Shown here: positions 15,395-24,394 of the stretch, piece by piece
How the letters are laid out: the number at the start of each line of letters is the position of its first letter
How positions within the stretch are numbered: position 1 is the stretch's first letter
Assembly: GCA_025144245.1 (NCBI GenBank)
Contig: JALXXC010000006.1
Coordinates: 110,411 to 174,410, forward strand
Length of the DNA stretch: 64,000 nt
Source of the DNA: Corynebacterium sp. p3-SID1145
GTDB taxonomy: Bacteria; Actinomycetota; Actinomycetes; Mycobacteriales; Mycobacteriaceae
Reading direction: 5' to 3'
The notes under the pieces: model-generated
The model's input: only the letters and a program-made list of their open reading frames with translations
What the model was told of the DNA's origin: nothing
The model's database searches: none
Made by a program: the position numbers and the translations under genes

Positions 15395-18162
15395 AAGTGG
15401 CGATCATCGGCGCGGGCCCTCGTGGTCTCTGGGCGGCGGAGTCACTGATGGAGCGTGCACGGCAGCGCGGTGGTGCGATCGAACTGACTGTGTTCAGCGA
15501 CATGCCCCTGTCCCACGCATCTGCTCCCGGTGCATTTGCTCAGGACCTTCCCGAGCAGTGGGTTCTGAATGCACCGAGAGGCATCGTGGAGACGCAGCTC
15601 GGGACTGTCGATGCTCACGATGAGCATGCAGGGGATTTTCCTTCTCGACGCATCGTCGGGGAGCTCCTCGAAGATTCGTGGAACGCATTGGTCGAGCACA
15701 CTCCACGACGTAGCAGTGTGCACTTCTGTTTCGAGCGTGTCGACTCGGTTCGTCCGGACGGGGACGGAGTCTACGTTCAAGGGCGACACTTTGACGAGGT
15801 ACTAATCGCGACCGGTCATGCGCACGATTGGCCAGGCTCCCTTGTGCATCAGGATCTGGGGAACCTCCGCGTAATAGCGCCAGCTTACCCGGCCGCCAAA
15901 CTCGACCGGGTTGAAAAGAACGATGTCGCGCTCGTGCGCGGTGCAGCACTGACGTTCATCGACATAGTCCGCTACGCCACAGCGAAGACGTTCTACCCGG
16001 TGACGCGCTCGGGCAGGTTCATGGAAGTCAAGGCGTATCTGGATGAGCAGAAAAAGCAGGAGGCGCGCCCATACCTTGATAGCGCAGCTGAAGCGATCCT
16101 GAACTGTGCTGATCTCGCCGAATTGAAGCGCATACTCGCGAAGTGCTCGGCGGAGATTGCACATATTGCCGGCGGCGACGGGAATATGGCGGATATTCAG
16201 GCTGTGCTGGACGGAACCGACTTCACGGGAGAACCGGTTGAAGAACTGCGAGCGTCGTTAGCTGCGGCGAAAGGTGAACAGCCGTGGACGGCGGCCCTCG
16301 CCGTGGCGCTCACGTTCAGGGATACTTACGACGCTTTGATCCAAAGGGCGTCGTTCGGCGGCCGCGAGTCTCTAGGCGGAGCCGATTTCCACGAATTCAC
16401 CCGGACGATGGAGCGGGTGGCATTCGGGCCGCCGGTGAGTTCAGCGCAGGATGTGCTCTCGCTCATCGACAGCGGCAGGATCCGATGCGATGCGATGTCG
16501 CGGGGCGGGGAGGATCTACGGACCGTCGCTGCTGATGTTGGAGCCACAGTCGTCATCGATGCGGTGCTTGCGCCGCCCGGCGTGGTAAAGGGCACCTTGG
16601 TCGGTAGCCTCGTCGAGCAAGGGATCGGGCACCGCTACGCCGACACGGATGCGCTCCATGTCGGCCGCGACGGAACACTTAGCGGCCAACGGCATATTGC
16701 GGCCGCGGGGCGAATGAACGAGGGGATGATTCTCGGGCACGACACGCTCCGCCGCGGTGAACAGGACTTGGTGGAGAGTTGGGCCGACCGTGTCAGTGCG
16801 GCAGCGGTGGAGAATGCCGGGCGAGCGCACGGTATGCCCCCGTTGGAGGCGACCACATTCGAGTGGTCGGAGAATCTTCTCTCCGACTCAGACGCGTGTG
16901 CGCGTCTGCTGGACCGTTTCGGCAGCCCCGTCAACGTGCTGAATGCGGGGCCGATGAGGTCGAATATCGATGAGCTCGTTGGAGCCGGCGCGGCCGCAGG
17001 GGTCGAGACGAAGGTGTTCTATGCACGGAAAGCCAATAAGGCGCTTCTTTTCGCAGACACCGTCCGCGACACTGGTCATGGTGTCGACGTAGCCAGCGAA
17101 AACGAGCTGCGCCAAGTTCTCGAGCGCGGTACGCCCGGCGAGCGCATCATCTTGTCCGCTGCAATCAAGCCGGACCGGTTGCTCCAATTGGCTATCGGCA
17201 ACGGAGTCGTCATTTCTGTTGATAACCGCGGCGAATACGACCGCATTCAGCAGTTGGCTTGTGCGGCGGGTTCCGTAGCCCGGGTGGCGCCGCGACTCGC
17301 ACCCGATCCGGCAGCAATGCCGCCGACCCGTTTCGGCGAAAGGCTCGGAGCGTGGTCATCGCACCTCAAAAACAAATCACCACATGTCGATGTCGTGGGC
17401 GTCCATGCCCACCTGCACGGTTATGCGGCGACTGACAGGCAGGCAGCGCTGCGGGAATGCATGGAGCTGAGCGACCTTTTGCGGTCGTCCGGTCATTCGC
17501 CGGAATTCATCGACATCGGCGGCGGTGTGCCGATGAACTATCTCGCGGATGAGGAACAGTGGCACGACTACCAGCACGCAATTGAGCAGCAGCGTGACGG
17601 CTATGCGACACCGTTCACATGGAAGTCTGATCCGTTACGAAACACCTACCCGTACTGGCAGAGCCCAACGCGAGGTGAGTGGTTGACGCAAGTGCTCTCC
17701 GACGGGATTGCCGAGGGGCTGCGTGAGCGAGGGCTGCGGCTTCATTTGGAACCGGGGCGTTCGCTTCTCGACGGCTGCGGTGTCATCCTCACGCGCGTGG
17801 CCTTCACCAAGACCCGCTCTGACGGCCTGCCGCTCGTGGGGGTGGAGATGAACCGGACCCAGTGCCGGACTACCTCCGATGATTTCCTCATTGATCCAGT
17901 ACTGGTGAAGCGGGGTGCCGGAGAAGAGCACCAACGGGAACCGGTGGAGGCGTTCCTTGTTGGGGCGTACTGCATTGAGGACGAAGTGATTCTCCGGCGG
18001 AAAATCCGTTTTCCGGAAGGCGTCGCGCCGGGCGATATCATCGCCATTCCGAACACGGCCGGGTACTTCATGCACATCCTGGAGAGTGCGTCGCACCAGA
18101 TTCCGCTAGCGAAGAATGTGGTGTGGCCCGAAGCAGAACTCGATGCCATCGACGAAGAGTAG
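15391..18162 (+). CDS. Fusion of FAD/NAD(P)-binding protein and type III PLP decarboxylase
   Basis: A 923-residue protein in two parts. Residues 1 to about 480 form an FAD/NAD(P)-binding domain with dinucleotide motif IIGAGPRG (6-12), WVLNAPRGIVETQLG and the second-strand motif VLIATGHAHDWPG. Residues about 500-920 match the alanine-racemase-fold decarboxylases (DAP/ornithine/arginine group, including SbnH): PLP lysine Lys547 in FYARKANK, then HAHLHGYA, phosphate loop DIGGGVP, LEPGRSLLDGCG, and catalytic Cys in AYCIEDE. GTG 15391 overlaps the previous stop (GTGA). The linker and both cofactor sites appear intact. The combination suggests oxidation and decarboxylation of the SbnA-type product, which is inference. 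Confidence 0.72.
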   Translation: MKVAIIGAGPRGLWAAESLMERARQRGGAIELTVFSDMPLSHASAPGAFAQDLPEQWVLNAPRGIVETQLGTVDAHDEHAGDFPSRRIVGELLEDSWNALVEHTPRRSSVHFCFERVDSVRPDGDGVYVQGRHFDEVLIATGHAHDWPGSLVHQDLGNLRVIAPAYPAAKLDRVEKNDVALVRGAALTFIDIVRYATAKTFYPVTRSGRFMEVKAYLDEQKKQEARPYLDSAAEAILNCADLAELKRILAKCSAEIAHIAGGDGNMADIQAVLDGTDFTGEPVEELRASLAAAKGEQPWTAALAVALTFRDTYDALIQRASFGGRESLGGADFHEFTRTMERVAFGPPVSSAQDVLSLIDSGRIRCDAMSRGGEDLRTVAADVGATVVIDAVLAPPGVVKGTLVGSLVEQGIGHRYADTDALHVGRDGTLSGQRHIAAAGRMNEGMILGHDTLRRGEQDLVESWADRVSAAAVENAGRAHGMPPLEATTFEWSENLLSDSDACARLLDRFGSPVNVLNAGPMRSNIDELVGAGAAAGVETKVFYARKANKALLFADTVRDTGHGVDVASENELRQVLERGTPGERIILSAAIKPDRLLQLAIGNGVVISVDNRGEYDRIQQLACAAGSVARVAPRLAPDPAAMPPTRFGERLGAWSSHLKNKSPHVDVVGVHAHLHGYAATDRQAALRECMELSDLLRSSGHSPEFIDIGGGVPMNYLADEEQWHDYQHAIEQQRDGYATPFTWKSDPLRNTYPYWQSPTRGEWLTQVLSDGIAEGLRERGLRLHLEPGRSLLDGCGVILTRVAFTKTRSDGLPLVGVEMNRTQCRTTSDDFLIDPVLVKRGAGEEHQREPVEAFLVGAYCIEDEVILRRKIRFPEGVAPGDIIAIPNTAGYFMHILESASHQIPLAKNVVWPEAELDAIDEE

Positions 18163-18203
18163 GCCCTGCCGGGCGGGTGCGGGCGTGCGGGCCGCGGAAA
18201 GAC

Positions 18204-18905
18204 TTAGATCGCTTTCATGAGCTTCTTGGCGGCGGCGAGGAGTTCCTTGCCCCACTTGTCGGCAGGAGAGGGCTTGAGCCGCTCAACGGGCCCGGAGACG
18301 GAGAGGACGGCGAGGACAGCGCCGTTCTTGCCAAGGATGGGGGTGGACACGCTGGCGAGTCCCACCTCGCGTTCGGCGACGGATTCGGCGATGCCGGTGG
18401 AGCGGACGGTGACCATTTCTTCGTCGGTGAAGGGAGCGTCGACAAGCTTGTGCGCGGCGAAGACCTTCGCGGCGGACCCGCGGTCGAGGGGGAGTTGCGA
18501 ACCCACGGGGACGGTGTGGGTGAGGCCGCTCGGCGGCTCGATTGCCGCTACGCAGGTGCGTGAGGAACCAGTCAGTTCATAGAGCTGGACAGATTCGTTA
18601 GTGGTGCGGACGAGCTCGGCCATGATCGGCTTTGCGGCGTCGATGATCTGCGAGGGTGCGGAGGCGGCGTAACGGGCGAGCGCGGGGCCGATGGTCCATG
18701 CTCCCGAATCGGTGCGCACGAGGATTTGGTGCATCTCCAGGGCGGTGGCGAGACGATGCGTCGTCGCGCGGGGGAGGCCGGTGTCGGAGCTGAGTTGGGA
18801 GAGGGTCTTCTCGCCGGAAGCGACGGTGTCGATAATCGCGATTGACCGGTCGAGAACCTTGATGCCCGAGCTGTTTTCGCCGGGTGCGGCCGTTGACTTA
18901 TCCAT
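18204..18905 (-). CDS. ltbR: IclR-family regulator of leucine biosynthesis
   Basis: A 233-residue IclR-type regulator: N-terminal winged helix (about 15-75) with LSQLSSDTGLPRATTHRLATAL as recognition region, then a ligand-binding domain with GSSRTCVAAIEPPSG and SVSTPILGKNGAVLAVLSVSGP. It is divergent from leuCD, the position of LtbR, which in C. glutamicum represses leuB and leuCD and affects tryptophan genes. ATG 18905 is preferred over the upstream GTG 18929 because GGAGGG lies about seven bases before it. The shared 181-base region to leuC should contain its operators. Identification is strong by sequence type and position. Confidence 0.85.
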   Translation of the reverse strand: MDKSTAAPGENSSGIKVLDRSIAIIDTVASGEKTLSQLSSDTGLPRATTHRLATALEMHQILVRTDSGAWTIGPALARYAASAPSQIIDAAKPIMAELVRTTNESVQLYELTGSSRTCVAAIEPPSGLTHTVPVGSQLPLDRGSAAKVFAAHKLVDAPFTDEEMVTVRSTGIAESVAEREVGLASVSTPILGKNGAVLAVLSVSGPVERLKPSPADKWGKELLAAAKKLMKAI

Positions 18906-19011
18906 TGACTCTCCCTCCGAGATTCCCACGGCGTGGATCTTATCATCTCACTATATGGTCTCCGTGCTGTTTGGAAACCTGGCGAGGTTGTGTGCGCGGA
19001 CTGGGCGGCGT

Positions 19012-19021
19012 GCACTATAGT
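19012..19021 (+). promoter_or_regulatory. Palindrome at the leuC promoter (candidate LtbR operator or -10)
   Basis: A perfect 10-bp palindrome (positions 19012-19021, GCACTATAGT with the flanking G reading CACTATAGTG at 19013-19022) contains TATAGT (19016-19021), a good -10 for leuC. A related CACTATATGG lies at 18950-18959 near the ltbR start. The shared CACTATA core in both promoter regions suits one regulator acting on both genes. No well-placed -35 was found. Confidence 0.4.
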
Positions 19022-19086
19022 GTCCCATTGAATGGAAACGTCTATCCCGGTATGTGGAATTTCGGGAAGCCTGAGGAGGAAAGACA

Positions 19087-20508
19087 ATGTCGCAGAAACC
19101 GTTGACACTGGCGGAGAAAGTCTGGCGCGACCATGTGATCACGAAAGGTGAGAACGGAGACCCGGACCTGATCTACATCGATTTCCAGCTCCTGCACGAG
19201 GTCACCTCCCCGCAAGCCTTTGACGGACTGCGCATGGCCGGCCGCACAATCCGTCGTCCACAGCAGCACTTGGCCACCGAGGACCACAATGTTCCCACCG
19301 TGGGCATCAAGTCGGGCAACCTGCTCGAGATCGAAGAGCTGACCTCGCGCACCCAGGTGTCCACCCTGCGCAAGAACTGCGAAGAATTCGGTGTGCGCCT
19401 GCACTCCATGGGCGACGTCAAGCAGGGCATCGTCCACACCGTGGGCCCGCAGTTGGGAATCACCCAGCCGGGCATGACCATCGTGTGCGGCGACTCGCAC
19501 ACCTCCACCCACGGCGCATTCGGCTCCATCGGAATGGGCATCGGCACCTCCGAGGTCGAGCACGTCATGGCAACCCAGACGCTGCCGCTGAAGCCGTTCA
19601 AGACCATGGCTGTGGAGGTCTCCGGCGAGCTGCAGCCAGGCGTGACCGCGAAGGATCTGATTCTGGCCATCATCGCCAAGATCGGCACCAATGGTGGCGC
19701 CGGCCACATCATCGAATACCGCGGCGAAGCCATCGAAAAGCTCTCTATGGAAGCCCGCATGACCATCTGCAATATGTCCATCGAGGGCGGTGCCCGCGCA
19801 GGAATGGTCGCCCCCGACGAAAAAACATTCGAGTACGTCAAAGGCCGCGAGTTCGCCCCGAAGGGCAAGGACTGGGATGACGCGGTGGCGTACTGGAAGA
19901 CGCTGCCGACGGATGAGGGCGCGGAATTCGACACCGTCGTCGAGATCGACGGTTCCGCGCTGACGCCGTTCGTCACCTGGGGCACCAACCCGGGTCAGGG
20001 CCTGCCGCTGGCGGAGTCTGTCCCGGACCCGGAGTCCTTCGGCGACGACACCTCGAAATCCGCCGCCGAGAAGGCGTTGAAGTACATGGACCTTACTCCG
20101 GGCACGCCGCTGCGTGACATCAAGATCGACACGGTCTTCCTGGGATCGTGCACCAACGCCCGCATCGAGGATCTGCGCGCCGCAGCCGAGGTGGTCAAAG
20201 GCAAGAAGATTCACCCGGACACCCGCATGATGGTCGTCCCGTCGTCCGCGATGGTCAAGCAGCAGGCAGAGGAAGAAGGGCTCGACCAGATCTTCCGCGA
20301 CTTCGGTGCCGACTGGCGCACCGCCGGCTGCTCCATGTGCTTGGGCATGAACCCGGACCAGCTGAAGCCGGGGGAGCGCTCCGCATCCACCTCGAACCGA
20401 AACTTCGAAGGCCGCCAAGGCCCCGGCGGGCGCACCCACCTGGTTTCCCCGCTCGTGGCCGCGGCCACGGCGATCACCGGCCACCTCGCATCACCGGCAG
20501 ACCTCTAG
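19087..20508 (+). CDS. leuC: 3-isopropylmalate dehydratase, large subunit
   Basis: A 473-residue aconitase-family protein that with LeuD isomerises 2- to 3-isopropylmalate in leucine synthesis. The 4Fe-4S ligands are Cys355 (GSCTNAR), Cys415 and Cys418 (CSMC). Other hallmarks are [24 protein letters not shown] and the closing [20 protein letters not shown]. Length is normal. GAGGAAAG about six bases upstream fixes ATG 19087. leuD follows after 46 bases in the same operon. Regulation by the divergent LtbR is expected from C. glutamicum. Confidence 0.97.
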   Translation: MSQKPLTLAEKVWRDHVITKGENGDPDLIYIDFQLLHEVTSPQAFDGLRMAGRTIRRPQQHLATEDHNVPTVGIKSGNLLEIEELTSRTQVSTLRKNCEEFGVRLHSMGDVKQGIVHTVGPQLGITQPGMTIVCGDSHTSTHGAFGSIGMGIGTSEVEHVMATQTLPLKPFKTMAVEVSGELQPGVTAKDLILAIIAKIGTNGGAGHIIEYRGEAIEKLSMEARMTICNMSIEGGARAGMVAPDEKTFEYVKGREFAPKGKDWDDAVAYWKTLPTDEGAEFDTVVEIDGSALTPFVTWGTNPGQGLPLAESVPDPESFGDDTSKSAAEKALKYMDLTPGTPLRDIKIDTVFLGSCTNARIEDLRAAAEVVKGKKIHPDTRMMVVPSSAMVKQQAEEEGLDQIFRDFGADWRTAGCSMCLGMNPDQLKPGERSASTSNRNFEGRQGPGGRTHLVSPLVAAATAITGHLASPADL

Positions 20509-20554
20509 GCAGACCAGGACACCAGGAGAAACAGAAAGAGAAGGGTTCAGAACA

Positions 20555-21145
20555 ATGGAGAAATTCACCACCCACACCGGCGTCGGCGTCCCGCTGACCC
20601 GCTCCAACGTGGACACCGACCAGATCATCCCCGCCGTGTACTTGAAGCGCGTCTCACGCACCGGCTTCGAGGACGGCCTGTTCTCCAACTGGCGCAAGAA
20701 CGAGGCGGACTTCGTGCTCAACCAGGAGGCCTTCAAGAATGGCTCCGTGCTCTTCGCCGGCCCCGACTTCGGCACCGGATCCTCGCGCGAACACGCCGTG
20801 TGGGCGCTCATGGACTATGGTTTCAAAGCCGTGTTCAGTCCGCGCTTCGCCGATATCTTCCGCGGCAACACCTCCAAGGCGGGCCTGCTCGCCGGACAGA
20901 TGATGGAGGCGGACATCCAGTTGATTTGGAAGCAGCTCGAGCAGGAGCCGGGGCTTGAAGTCACCGTGTCGTTGGAGGACCGCACAGTGACTGTCGGGGA
21001 GAACACCTACACCTTCGAGATCGATGATTACATTCGCTGGCGACTCATGGAAGGCCTCGACGACATCGGACTGACGCTGCGCGACGAAGATGCCATCGAG
21101 CGTTACGAGGAGGCCCGCCCGGCGTACAAACCGGCGGTCAACTAG
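20555..21145 (+). CDS. leuD: 3-isopropylmalate dehydratase, small subunit
   Basis: A 196-residue swivelling-domain subunit of isopropylmalate isomerase. Typical segments are [20 protein letters not shown], the [20 protein letters not shown] substrate loop and [18 protein letters not shown]. Length matches other LeuD proteins. An AGAGAAGGG purine-rich site lies about 14 bases before ATG 20555. It ends 42 bases before the start of the CDS region of the convergent mutT1-type gene, in a gap made of short agaccagct repeats without a clear terminator. Confidence 0.96.
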   Translation: MEKFTTHTGVGVPLTRSNVDTDQIIPAVYLKRVSRTGFEDGLFSNWRKNEADFVLNQEAFKNGSVLFAGPDFGTGSSREHAVWALMDYGFKAVFSPRFADIFRGNTSKAGLLAGQMMEADIQLIWKQLEQEPGLEVTVSLEDRTVTVGENTYTFEIDDYIRWRLMEGLDDIGLTLRDEDAIERYEEARPAYKPAVN

Positions 21146-21171
21146 TAGAGCAAGTAGACCAGCTAGACCAG

Positions 21172-22188
21172 CTAGCGCACCGGCAACGCCGACGGCAGGT
21201 AGTCGGCGCCGGTGAGACGGCCCTCATCGAAGGAGAGGACCCACACGGACCCCTTTTTCGCCTTGATCTCCGAGTCAATGGGCAAGCGGCCGGTGGCGGA
21301 CAGCCACGCGACGATATTCGGAATCACATCGCCCTGGGCGCAGACGACACTCACACCGCCCTGCTCGATCACCTCGGTAATGGCCTTCTGCGCACCGACC
21401 ATGTCGGACAGCCACGCGTCATCGCCGAAGCGGGCGTCGACCTCGACGGGGAGGTTCAATTCGTCGGCAAGCGGGGCGACCGTGGTCTGGCAACGGTCCG
21501 GCACTGCGGAGTAGATCCGGTCGGGGTGGAACGGCGCCAGCATGGGCACGAGCATCTCCGACTGACGGCGGCCCTTCTTGTCCAGTGGGCGCAGGTTATC
21601 GTCGCCGGACCACTTCTCGCGGTCGTGCGCACGCGCGTGGCGGATGTAGAGAATCCGGGCGGTGGTGGGAATCCCGAACCGCTTCTCTGCCTTCTTGAGC
21701 ACCTGCCGGTCGAGGTCGTAGGACATGATCTCCTTGGCTTCGTCGAGGGGGAGCCAGCGGATCTCGTCGACCTCCTCGTTTGCCTCGAATTCGCCACCGA
21801 CGACCTCACCGGTCCAGTAATAGACGACTTTCGTCGAGTTCTTCACCGGGTAGACCGTTTTCCCGATCAGCTTGCCGAGGCGGACGTCGAAGCCGGTCTC
21901 TTCCTTGATCTCGCGGACGGCTGTGCCCACGAGCGATTCACCGGGGTCGACCTTGCCTTTGGCGAGCGACCAGTCGTCGTAGCGCGGTCGGTGAATGCAC
22001 GCGATCTCGATGTTGCTGGGATCATCGTCCTCCCCACGCCACAACACCGCTCCTGCGGCGAGGGTGGTGGACGAGAATTCGTCGGCCGGCTTGGAAGGAA
22101 TTTCCTGGTGGCGACCGGTGAGGAACATCTCGCCCTGGAGGTCTTTATCCTCTTCGTGCATCTGTGACTTCTTGCCCATGACGCTCAT
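21172..22188 (-). CDS. mutT1: Nudix hydrolase with C-terminal histidine phosphatase-like domain (MutT1 type)
   Basis: A 338-residue two-domain protein. The Nudix domain (about 40-175) has the complete box from GKVDPGESLVGTAVREIKEE into TG. The second domain (about 180-338) is a histidine phosphatase-like fold starting with LYIRHARAHDR. In mycobacteria MutT1 hydrolyses 8-oxo-(d)GTP and related nucleotides, limiting oxidative mutation. ATG 22188 and ATG 22179 are both possible starts; neither has a strong ribosome-binding site. Divergent from gpsA across about 120 bases. Domain calls are firm; the substrate is by analogy. Confidence 0.87.
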   Translation of the reverse strand: MSVMGKKSQMHEEDKDLQGEMFLTGRHQEIPSKPADEFSSTTLAAGAVLWRGEDDDPSNIEIACIHRPRYDDWSLAKGKVDPGESLVGTAVREIKEETGFDVRLGKLIGKTVYPVKNSTKVVYYWTGEVVGGEFEANEEVDEIRWLPLDEAKEIMSYDLDRQVLKKAEKRFGIPTTARILYIRHARAHDREKWSGDDNLRPLDKKGRRQSEMLVPMLAPFHPDRIYSAVPDRCQTTVAPLADELNLPVEVDARFGDDAWLSDMVGAQKAITEVIEQGGVSVVCAQGDVIPNIVAWLSATGRLPIDSEIKAKKGSVWVLSFDEGRLTGADYLPSALPVR

Positions 22189-22310
22189 TGTCCCGCATCT
22201 CGCGCGGGCGTGCATAACCCTGAAGCCGCTTTGGCGGTGCTCTACACTGTGACGGGCGTAAATCCCGCCCTGTAGGAGCGGTGGAAAGCAGATAGAAAGG
22301 TGGCGCGCGG

Positions 22311-23309
22311 ATGGTCAAGGTCGCGGTTCTCGGAGCAGGTTCCTGGGGCACGGCTCTGGCGAAAGTCTTCGCCGACGCCGGTAACTCCGTCAGTTTGTGG
22401 GCCCGCCGCACCGAACTTGCCGACGCGATCCAGAAGACCCGCATCAACGCCGACTACCTCGACGGCATCCACCTGCCGGAAGCGATAGAGGCGACTGACG
22501 ACGCCACCGCGGCGATCGATGCGGCGCAGATCGTTGTGCCGGCAGTGCCGAGCCAGACGATGCGCGAGAATCTCGCTGCCTGGGCGCCGCTCATCCCGGC
22601 CGAGGCGACAGTGGTGTCTATCTCCAAGGGCATTGAAACTGGCACGTACAAGCGGATGAGCGAGGTGATCGCTGAAGTCACCGGTATCGCCTCCGACCGC
22701 ATCGCGGTGCTCACCGGGCCGAACCTCGCCCGCGAAGTCGCTGACGAGCAACCCGCCGCCACTGTTATCGCCTGCGAAGACCTGAACCGAGCGAAGCTCG
22801 TTCAGGCCGCCTGCGCCACGTCGTACGTGCGCCCCTACACCAACACCGATGTCATCGGATGCGAGATCGGCGGCGCCTGCAAGAACGTCATCGCCCTAGC
22901 TTGCGGCATGGCCGCCGGCAAGGAGATGGGGGAGAACACCCAGGCGACGCTGATCACCCGTGGTCTGGCGGAGATCACCCGACTCGGCATCCAGCTCGGC
23001 GCCGACCAACGCACCTTTGCGGGCCTGGCGGGCTTGGGCGACCTCGTGGCCACGTGCGGCTCGAAATTATCCCGCAACCGCACCTTCGGTGAGCGCCTCG
23101 GACGCGGCATGACTCTCGACGAGGCGCGCGAAGCCACACACGGACAAGTGGCGGAGGGCGTGATCAGTTCGCGGAGCATTCATGAGCTCGCCCTGGTTAA
23201 CGACGTGGACATGCCGTTGACGGACGCTGTGTTCTCCGTCTGCCACAAGGATCTGCGCGTCGACGACATGATCGCCGCCCTCATGGGGCGTTCCAAGAAA
23301 TCCGAATAG
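22311..23309 (+). CDS. gpsA: Glycerol-3-phosphate dehydrogenase [NAD(P)+]
   Basis: A 332-residue enzyme reducing dihydroxyacetone phosphate to sn-glycerol-3-phosphate for phospholipid synthesis. It starts with the Rossmann motif [14 protein letters not shown], has [21 protein letters not shown], the catalytic-helix segment [19 protein letters not shown] and [12 protein letters not shown]. Length is normal. GAAAGG precedes ATG 22311. It is followed after 20 bases by ddl, an arrangement common in actinobacteria, so they are probably cotranscribed. Confidence 0.96.
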   Translation: MVKVAVLGAGSWGTALAKVFADAGNSVSLWARRTELADAIQKTRINADYLDGIHLPEAIEATDDATAAIDAAQIVVPAVPSQTMRENLAAWAPLIPAEATVVSISKGIETGTYKRMSEVIAEVTGIASDRIAVLTGPNLAREVADEQPAATVIACEDLNRAKLVQAACATSYVRPYTNTDVIGCEIGGACKNVIALACGMAAGKEMGENTQATLITRGLAEITRLGIQLGADQRTFAGLAGLGDLVATCGSKLSRNRTFGERLGRGMTLDEAREATHGQVAEGVISSRSIHELALVNDVDMPLTDAVFSVCHKDLRVDDMIAALMGRSKKSE

Positions 23310-23329
23310 CTGCTTGTAGTGTGGTCTCC

Positions 23330-24394
23330 ATGATCACAATCGCCGTTGTTTACGGTGGGATGTCCTCCGAGCATTCCATTTCCTGCATTTCCGCCGGCGC
23401 CATCATGGCGGAGCTCCCTCGGGACACGTACGAGATTTTCCCGGTGGGCATCACCAAGGACGGCACCTGGGTCGCCGGCACAACGGATCCGGTAGGGGAC
23501 TCGAAGCTGCCCAGCGTCGACGGTGGCCGTGAGGTGGCTCTGTCGGTGAACCCGGAGCGCCGCGGCGAGATCTACGACCCGAATACCGGTGAGGTGCTGG
23601 CGGCTGTCGATGTCGTTTTCCCCGTGCTGCACGGCACGTATGGGGAGGACGGCACGATCCAGGGCCTGCTGGAGATGGCCGGTGTGCCGTACGTGGGCAC
23701 GGGCGTGCTGTCCTCGGCGTGCTCCATGGACAAGGAATTCACGAAGACTATCGTGCGCTCCGCCGGCGTTCCGGTCACCCGAGAGTTCATCCTCCACGAC
23801 GGGATGGATGCCTCCGCTGTCGACGGTGAAGCACGCGCTTACCTGGGACTGCCCGTGTTCGTTAAACCGGCGCGCGGTGGCTCGTCCATCGGCATCACGA
23901 AGGTGGATAGTTGGGATGAACTTGGCGCGGCGGTGGACGCCGCCCGCGTCTACGACACCAAGGTGATCATCGAAGCCGAACTCATCGGGGACGAGGTGGA
24001 GATCGGTGTTCTCGAGCGACCTGACGGCGAACTCGTCGCCTCCCCGCCGGCGAAGCTGAACGGCACCGCAGATTCGGAGGAAGGCTTCTACGGTTTCGAG
24101 ACCAAGTACCTCGACAATGTCGTCACCGCCACAATTCCGGCGGGCTACAGCGAGGAGCTCAACGCGCAGCTCGCAGAACTGTCCCTGACCACTTTCCGTG
24201 CCTTGAGCTGCGAAGGTCTGGCCCGCGTCGACTTCTTCGTCACCGAGTCCGGCCCCATGCTCAACGAGGTCAACACCATGCCCGGATTCACATCGATCTC
24301 GATGTACCCGCAGGTCTTCCTCGCCGCGGGCATGACGTACGGCGAACTGTTGGAGACCCTGATCGCTACTGCTCTGGAACGTTCTCCGAAATAA
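23330..24394 (+). CDS. ddl: D-alanine--D-alanine ligase
   Basis: A 354-residue ATP-grasp ligase making D-Ala-D-Ala for peptidoglycan. Motifs: VVYGGMSSEHSISCISA at the N-terminus, HGTYGEDGTIQGLLEM, the ATP-grasp segment PVFVKPARGGSSIGITK, and metal-binding LNEVNTMPGFTSISMYPQ near the end. ATG 23330 is preferred; GTG 23321 would add three residues before the first strand. Its last 29 bases overlap the convergent DUF3515 gene. Confidence 0.96.
   Translation: MITIAVVYGGMSSEHSISCISAGAIMAELPRDTYEIFPVGITKDGTWVAGTTDPVGDSKLPSVDGGREVALSVNPERRGEIYDPNTGEVLAAVDVVFPVLHGTYGEDGTIQGLLEMAGVPYVGTGVLSSACSMDKEFTKTIVRSAGVPVTREFILHDGMDASAVDGEARAYLGLPVFVKPARGGSSIGITKVDSWDELGAAVDAARVYDTKVIIEAELIGDEVEIGVLERPDGELVASPPAKLNGTADSEEGFYGFETKYLDNVVTATIPAGYSEELNAQLAELSLTTFRALSCEGLARVDFFVTESGPMLNEVNTMPGFTSISMYPQVFLAAGMTYGELLETLIATALERSPK

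Noticed and set aside
19042-20484. 480-codon minus-strand frame opposite leuC
   Set aside because: leuC is unambiguous; the antisense frame is a by-product of its codon bias.
21146-21171. agaccagct repeats as a regulatory element
   Set aside because: Only two short copies in the gap between convergent genes; no symmetry and no reason to expect function.
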